A stretch of 64,000 nucleotides of DNA from Asterella californica. Lineage: Eukaryota > Streptophyta > Marchantiopsida > Marchantiales > Aytoniaceae. The translations under genes and the position numbers were made by a program. The DNA lies in the NCBI GenBank assembly GCA_036924285.1, contig JAYKYS010000001.1, forward strand, positions 29,945,501 to 30,009,500. The letters are read 5' to 3'. Under the pieces are notes generated by a model that saw nothing but the letters and a program-made list of their open reading frames with translations, was not told the DNA's origin and ran no database searches. Positions 58,331 through 64,000 of this stretch are shown here, piece by piece; within the stretch, counting starts at the first letter, position 1, and each line of letters opens with the position of its first letter.

Positions 58331-60490
58331 CGTATGTAAACTTCCATTTCATGGTATCTACCTATATATTGTCTATCATCTTGGCAAAATAGTCCATCTG
58401 GAGATCTAGCCACGGAAGTTCGAATCTGACGCTTCAGTCAACACTTCAGTTAACTGACGGATGCTTCTGTAATATAATGATAAACTAGTTAAAGGGGTAC
58501 CTTGATTATCAAAATCTTGATAGAGTAACAGTTCATTGGTTCCGTAAAAAAATTGATGGTCTCTGAAAAAATAATGGAACCCGATACTGAACAAAGAAGA
58601 GAAGAGTGCCCAGGAGAAAATGTTGCCGAAGCCGAGAAAAGAAAACGCGAAAAAACCGGACAACGGTGATATCCTTTATTGTAGAGGAAATAACGTGGCC
58701 AGAAAATGAGGCGTCCGAGCATACGATATGGAAGGGGTTAAAAAAACCGAAAAACCGAGGAGGGCGCCTAACCATAGTGGGAAGGGAAATACAAGCCGAG
58801 CCGGCCGTCGAGCGGCACACAGTTGAGCGAAGGGTGAATAAGCAAGCATACTCACGAATATGTACTGTGGCTATCAAGTGGCCAATTGAACATGTGGAGT
58901 TTAACCTCAATTGCCAGTTAAAAAGAAGCAAGAAATAAATATATATGCAACATGAACTTTTGCTTCTAGGGAAAAAATAAAGATAAGCTACGGAAGAGGA
59001 ACAAAATCTAAAACAGCCATTGGACTAGACAGCGTAGATAGAGAAGTCTGGATCTGTTATCAATGTAAGATATAATCTCTTTACGAGGTGTTAATTATAA
59101 AATTATAAATATAAAATGATAAATATAAAATAACCTTCAAATTAGAAAATATTTTTAACATAAATATTAGATGCAAAATATATACCAAAACTTCAAGACA
59201 AAACGTATGAGTCATGTAAGTTAGAGCACTCTCCAGAATCCATAAGACCTTTATCATCTGTTAGGTGATAAATTAAACCGCTGTGCATTACTCCTTCTTC
59301 CGAACTTGGAAGAGATGATAATAATACAATAAAATTCACATCACATGCGCAACATCTACACACTTGGCATGCAGGGTACGCTGTGGTTACCCACAAAGTA
59401 CATTACGATGCCCCTTGAAGGGATAAAGCGGACATGGTAACAACTTTACCATATATGCGATCGACGTATAAAACAAACTGCCAGATGCGGGGATGGTCCT
59501 TGTTCGCGTCGTCTACGGCGGAGAAAGTGAACAGGCATATGGTTCAGTTCTGGCTAAAATGGCCCTAAAACAGTGGCGAACCTTACGGCGGTGCGGTCTA
59601 GCCTTTAAACCCTTTAAGCTCTACCAGACTGAAATGGCTGAGTGGTTCGTTCAGTTTACACGGTGGATCTCCGCTTCAGGCTTGCACAGTCCGAAATGGG
59701 CACAAAGCAAGGGTTGAAAAAAGGATTCAGATGTGGGGAGGAGCCCCGAGGGCACCTTATCTTCGAAATGGCCATGACCACTTATTACGTCTATCTGTCT
59801 GTACGTCTATTATATAGGAGATGGTTGCTGCTCCGCGATCGGCATTCACTTTCTTTTTGTCAAAGAATATTCATTCCGTCATCGGCACCTTCTCCTTCTC
59901 GTTTTCGTCCACGGAATTACTTGTACCAAACCACCACCAGCTGTTCCTCCTTCTTTTCTACAGCTCACATTGCATTGCGCAGATTCGCCTCTGGCTCTGG
60001 TCTATTCCTTGTCGAAAGAACTGTGAAATAACAGTTTGAGGAACCAAACATTAAGTGGTGTAATAGACGGGTGCACAAGGAGACATATCTTTGTTCATTC
60101 GACAGACAAAATTTCAGGTGGTTGACCGCTAAAACCCGCTTTGAAACAAGCTGTCAATTGCTCGTGGCAATGGCGTTGCTCACTGGAGCGATTCCCGTGC
60201 CTGGAGTGGTTTGTATCCCACCGACTCGGCATTTAAGTCGTCCTGCTGAGCAGGTGAGTGAGATGCATACACAGTGCTGTCGTGTACACAGCCATTTTTC
60301 CCGAGAAAAACATTGAATCTTGCTTGCCTTTGTGTCAAAATATCTTCGTCAGTCCGTCTAATGCACGGATGCAAAGTCTCTGCTTGTGTGTCGCTGATAC
60401 TAGAATGAGGTTTATGGACGAGGCAAATACTCTTAATGTGGACGAGACAATATTGTAAGAACGTCAATGTGACAGTTAATTATCGAGAAC
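58331..60490. other. Stretch without recognised genes
   Basis: ORFs up to about 130 codons exist (58606-58938 plus, 59642-60031 plus) but show no domain signal. AAATGGCTGAGTGGTTCG at about 59632 is tRNA-A-box-like, but no cloverleaf follows. Confidence 0.4.
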
Positions 60491-60492
60491 GA

Positions 60493-60704
60493 CGTTTAAG
60501 AAATTGTCGGTAATGAACACACTACTTCTTTTATTGCTGAACTGGCGATGTCAATGGAGCCTACTGGTAACTGAGAATCTTGAGACAGGAATTTAGCTTT
60601 AAGAAATTGTCGGTAATGAACACACAATTTTTTGTTTTGCTGATCTGGCGATGCCAATGGAGCGTACTGGTAACTGAGAATCTTGAGACAAGTTCGTGTG
60701 AATG
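60493..60704 (+). repeat. Tandem duplication, 2 x about 106 bp
   Basis: TTTAAGAAATTGTCGGTAATGAACACAC begins at 60493 and 60597. Both copies continue through GGCGATG(T/C)CAATGGAGC and GTAACTGAGAATCTTGAGACA. Confidence 0.9.
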
Positions 60705-60719
60705 TGAAGGTTTCTAACA

Positions 60720-63700
60720 GGTTCATTCTCGGACTGGGGCAGAGCTTAGTTTCTCGCTCCCCGCATTCAGTGGGTTACAGGTATCCTCCCAGGTTTCTCA
60801 TCCTCGGGAAGCTGTCTCTGTATTAAATAAATTTTCGGCTAAGGACGGATGTGATTTGACGGTTGCACATTCGCTTGCCGATAGATTGGATCACATTTCT
60901 AGAGATCAGACTGAAAGGAATCGCTTCGCACCGGTTTTCCCTTAGTTGCTGTGGGATTTCTCCACCTGCTCAGTGTGCTATTCCATAGATATTGTTAGCT
61001 CCTTCTGGACGCGCGCACTGTTCACTAGTCACGTCCGTTTAGTGCTGGAATGTCTTCTGTCCTTACCATTTCTGGCGGAGTTACTGCCGTGTGATAGGAG
61101 AACCATTGTGCGGGCAGCTGGTGTAGGCCAAGGGACAGAGAAGCAATTTAAAACCACCGTGGAGCTTGACAAGCTAATAGACACACTACGCGAGACTGCC
61201 GATGATAAGGTACTAATCACTGGTAGTAGGTTGCCAATGAATGAGTGTACCTCGGTTAATCTTGTGAGTAGAGGTCCAGGGAAGGTGCAGGTACAGGTCT
61301 TGACGCGATCCTTATTTGGTTACATGGTGCCGTACAATACACCAGATTACAGACGTGCATTATCTAGGTTGTCCACGATCTAATAGAGTGTTTCTTTTAG
61401 TGCAGCTACCCCAGGTAGTAGCCGAGAATGTGCTGGGATTCAACACTGACTTTTGGTTGCGGCTTGCTGCCCGAGCCGATCTAGCGACGTCTCCGGATGA
61501 TCAGGTTCGAGGAACTTCACAATTTGATGTCGGTTTCTGTTGAGGGACGGTCCATTCCCTCATTGAATATCTCGCAATCCTCATCGGAAATATCGTATCA
61601 CATTTACTAGTGGTGTTCTGTTCTTCTCGTCATCTTTCTGGGTGAGTAACTTTCTTGTGATATAATGGGCTGCAGTATGAAGGATTCAGCTGTTTAAGTT
61701 TGTTGGTTCGCAAGTGCAATCAGCAGTTTATAATCGCTCATCGTGAGGCCAAGACTGGCATAGAAACCCTTACCGAGCCTGTAAGATGTGCGTGCCTGTG
61801 GTCTAGCCTGTTGTAATCTCGTGAATCGTGATATTCCGCTCCAGTAGAAGGACTATGAGGTTTTGGCGTCCAACATCATGACTCTCGTCGAGCTGATTGT
61901 TCGAAAGACACAGGTATTCCTTAGGATCTTTCACAACATTCAAACTTTAGAGTCCAAGTTTAGACAGGTTTGCCTTTCGGGATCAGTGTCATATTCAAAG
62001 CTTTCTCAGGAAGTTACTCTACAGGACAGATACAGATGAGCATCCGTTGGACGCATTAGGTCCTGTGATATTTTCTCTATTTAGTGCAGATACGAGATAA
62101 GCTGTTAACGGGCACGTTGAGTTGTATGTTAAGCATTCAGGCGAATGCACTCAATGGTTGCCCGGTTGGTAACCCTTCCAGTTCTCGGTTTGGAAACTCA
62201 AGATTGCGGGACTTATGATGCTCTTGAGTCTTGAGACATTCATGATATCATTTGTGTTTGATCAAGGTCTTAGTTTTCGTTCTCCATGTTCATATTATCT
62301 ACAGTGATTTTATTTCAGGAGAAGATTGAATCCTCTACGGACATTTTGAAGTCGATATTGGTTCCGTTGATAGAGAGTGATGACGGAGAAATTAGCTGGC
62401 CACCCCGCAACCCGGAAAGCCTCTCCGAGATGAGAAAGGTTCTCTCCTTGTCCTCGCTCCCAGTTTCGTTTTACTCACTTCTAATTTGTTCAGATTCTGT
62501 CTAGGATGCGTCAGTGTACTGTTAACCTTATCTGTCTACTGCATACAGTCTTCATACTTTTTACAGGCTTTCATTGTTTGAGCTTTCAGATCACAAGTCT
62601 GTATGATTTTGATAGGAAGTGCAACGAAGAGACGGAGGAGGCTATCTGGACGAGAGTTTTCTCAGCGAGGTTTCTGCCCAGTTAAGACAGGTAACCACCA
62701 TGCTGCCTAGGATATTTACATACAATCTTATCTAGAAAATTGAGGGACCTGCGAACGTATATACTTGAATTACATCAGTAACATCAGTAACCTCCAAGAT
62801 GGAGGGGAAGTGTTTCGACCAATGCACCAGAGAGCTCGTTACTGCAGATTAGATCCTTGAATGGCTTATCGGTCTATTGCTATTTATTCAAAGAGGACAA
62901 TGAATGTTCAGGCCAAAGAAGATAAAGACAAGCCGGGGCTTGTAGCTATTCTTCAGAATGTTTTGCAGCTATATGCGAGCACAGTGCTCTCGAAACGAAG
63001 TTATGCAGTCAAAGGTCAGTCAGTTCTTATCTGATTTTATGTCTTGTGCGAATATAAAAGCTACTGAATATGCTTTCACCCTTGTAAGAAGGACCGGCCT
63101 TAGTGCAAATGGTTCATATGCATGTGCACTGGGGTCAGTCTAGGTTGGGGGTTCCTGATCATGGTGCGCTGCTGGTGACAAGATCTGAGGTTTCTTCTAG
63201 GATCAGGATTAGATTCTATCCTGGAGAGGACGGTCATCCTATTAAGAACCGCGTCTGTGTTCTGACTTCAGCAAGCAGGCTTGATATCATCCAAAGTTCC
63301 TGAAAGATCTGCGGTAATTAGGTCGGTATCGAACGAGAATCTGTGTTTTACAGAGCAGTTTGTCCGCATTGTGCAGGCGATAAAGTAGACAAGGCGGAAG
63401 AGCTGTTAGAGAAATTGGTAGCTGGTGAGCTTCTGAACTGGTTATGCTTTCGATGAAAGCGTTCACATAGCTACGCAAGTACTTTCCTGCACATGCTATA
63501 TCTAACCATCGTGGTGTTTCTCCGTTGTCCCCGACAAGCTTCTGGACTGAAGTGCTTTATCAACCTTATTGATTTATTTGCTATTTGAATGGACACTGTG
63601 CCGTATGAGCGGCACTGGAGACGTATAGGTGAACACAGTCGGAGTGGTAAGAATTTATCAAGCTGACCATTGAGATGTTGGTATGTGTCCCTTAATCAGC

Positions 63701-64000
63701 TGACGAGGAAGACTGGAATGAGCTGTTGAGGACTGGTCTTGTATTTGGTGGTGGTAGTGTCGAACCCAAGGACTTGTACAAAGTTGCAGATAAGCGGGTC
63801 GAGCGAACGCTGATGCGAACGGTAAGAACCTCGCATGAGTGGAAGCATGAGAATAGAGAAAATAAACATTTGGTTTCAGGTGTCTAGATTTACGGGTGTT
63901 TGCTGAGATGCACTCATATCCTGTTTATGATGACGGGAGTGTTCTGCGGTTGAATATAGTGCATATGTACTGTTTGATGACTCGGTTACATTCCTATGTG
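60720..64000 (+). CDS. Unrecognised multi-exon gene, 3' end beyond window
   Basis: A chain of short open blocks is bounded by AG and GT. Those with agreeing phase are 61406-61504 (ENVLGFNTDFWLRLAARADL), 61676-61780 (YEGFSCLSLLVRKCNQQFII), 61848-61913 (KDYEVLASNIMTLVELIVRK), 62319-62438 (EKIESSTDILKSILVPLIES), 62616-62690 (EVQRRDGGGYLDESFLSEVS), 63377-63424 and 63700-63821 (DEEDWNELLRTGLVFGGGSV). Other likely exons: 61040-61290 (with TTVELDKLIDTLRETADDK), 62090-62150, 62860-63015 and 63104-about 63300 (RIRIRFYPGEDGHPIKNRVC). A frame from 63911 to the window end is also open. Introns are about 50-400 bp. The protein is acidic, helical and unlike any family I know. Some blocks do not join cleanly, so the model is provisional. 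Confidence 0.5.

Noticed and set aside
59625..59700. A-box-like AAATGGCTGAGTGGTTCG as a tRNA-Ser or tRNA-Leu gene
   Set aside because: No acceptor stem, anticodon stem or B box follows at the right distance.

Overview
The window looks like nuclear DNA of a non-seed land plant (bryophyte- or lycophyte-like). The clues are an intact plant-type tRNA-Pro(AGG), a secreted dirigent protein, a chloroplast-type D-amino-acid transaminase (DAT1 type) with short GT-AG introns, a plant-type spermidine-synthase-fold methyltransferase, plant Ty3/gypsy and Ty1/copia fragments, and a degenerate reverse-transcriptase gene of a kind I associate, from memory, with moss, liverwort and streptophyte algal genomes. 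The species cannot be named from sequence alone. Most of the 64 kb is transposon-derived and gene-poor.

Layout. 1-8.3 kb is repeat-rich and holds copy A of a segmental duplication. Copy B is at 24.4-28.4 kb in the same orientation. The two copies act as each other's empty-site control and expose four insertions: two MULE-like elements in A (3851-5047 and 5878-6922), one in B (27538-28035), and Tourist-like MITEs that predate the duplication. The 5878-6922 element carries a fragment of 25S rRNA. 9.1-12.5 kb holds a decayed MULE transposase, an RPA-like zinc-ribbon/OB fragment and a SINE-like repeat. 13.4-15.5 kb holds a third TIR element and a hAT MITE. The dirigent gene is at 16.04-16.58 kb. 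17.3-19.8 kb is the reverse-transcriptase pseudogene on the minus strand. 22-23.8 kb is a degenerate gene whose best part resembles a Rep (HUH/CRESS- or Replitron-like) protein. 28.7-30.2 kb is an intronless, frameshifted hexokinase. 30.2-32.4 kb contains double-hairpin repeats. 32.4-37.3 kb is a near-complete MULE with TIRs, an N-terminal zinc-finger ORF and a decayed DDE/SWIM region. 40-47.9 kb has copia, gypsy and LINE remnants, the tRNA, and a roughly 255-bp palindrome-bearing tandem repeat.

From 49 kb the character changes. A five-exon DAT1-type gene (plus, 49002-51113) faces a methyltransferase gene (minus, 52492-about 55 kb), tail to tail. The last 3 kb holds an unrecognised multi-exon gene that runs toward or off the window edge.

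The functional genes (dirigent, transaminase, methyltransferase, tRNA) have unrelated roles and form no cluster. The shared theme is repeated MULE activity, including terminal-repeat relatives that insert with 9-bp duplications and carry host DNA. Homology statements rest on recognising family motifs, since no database search was run.
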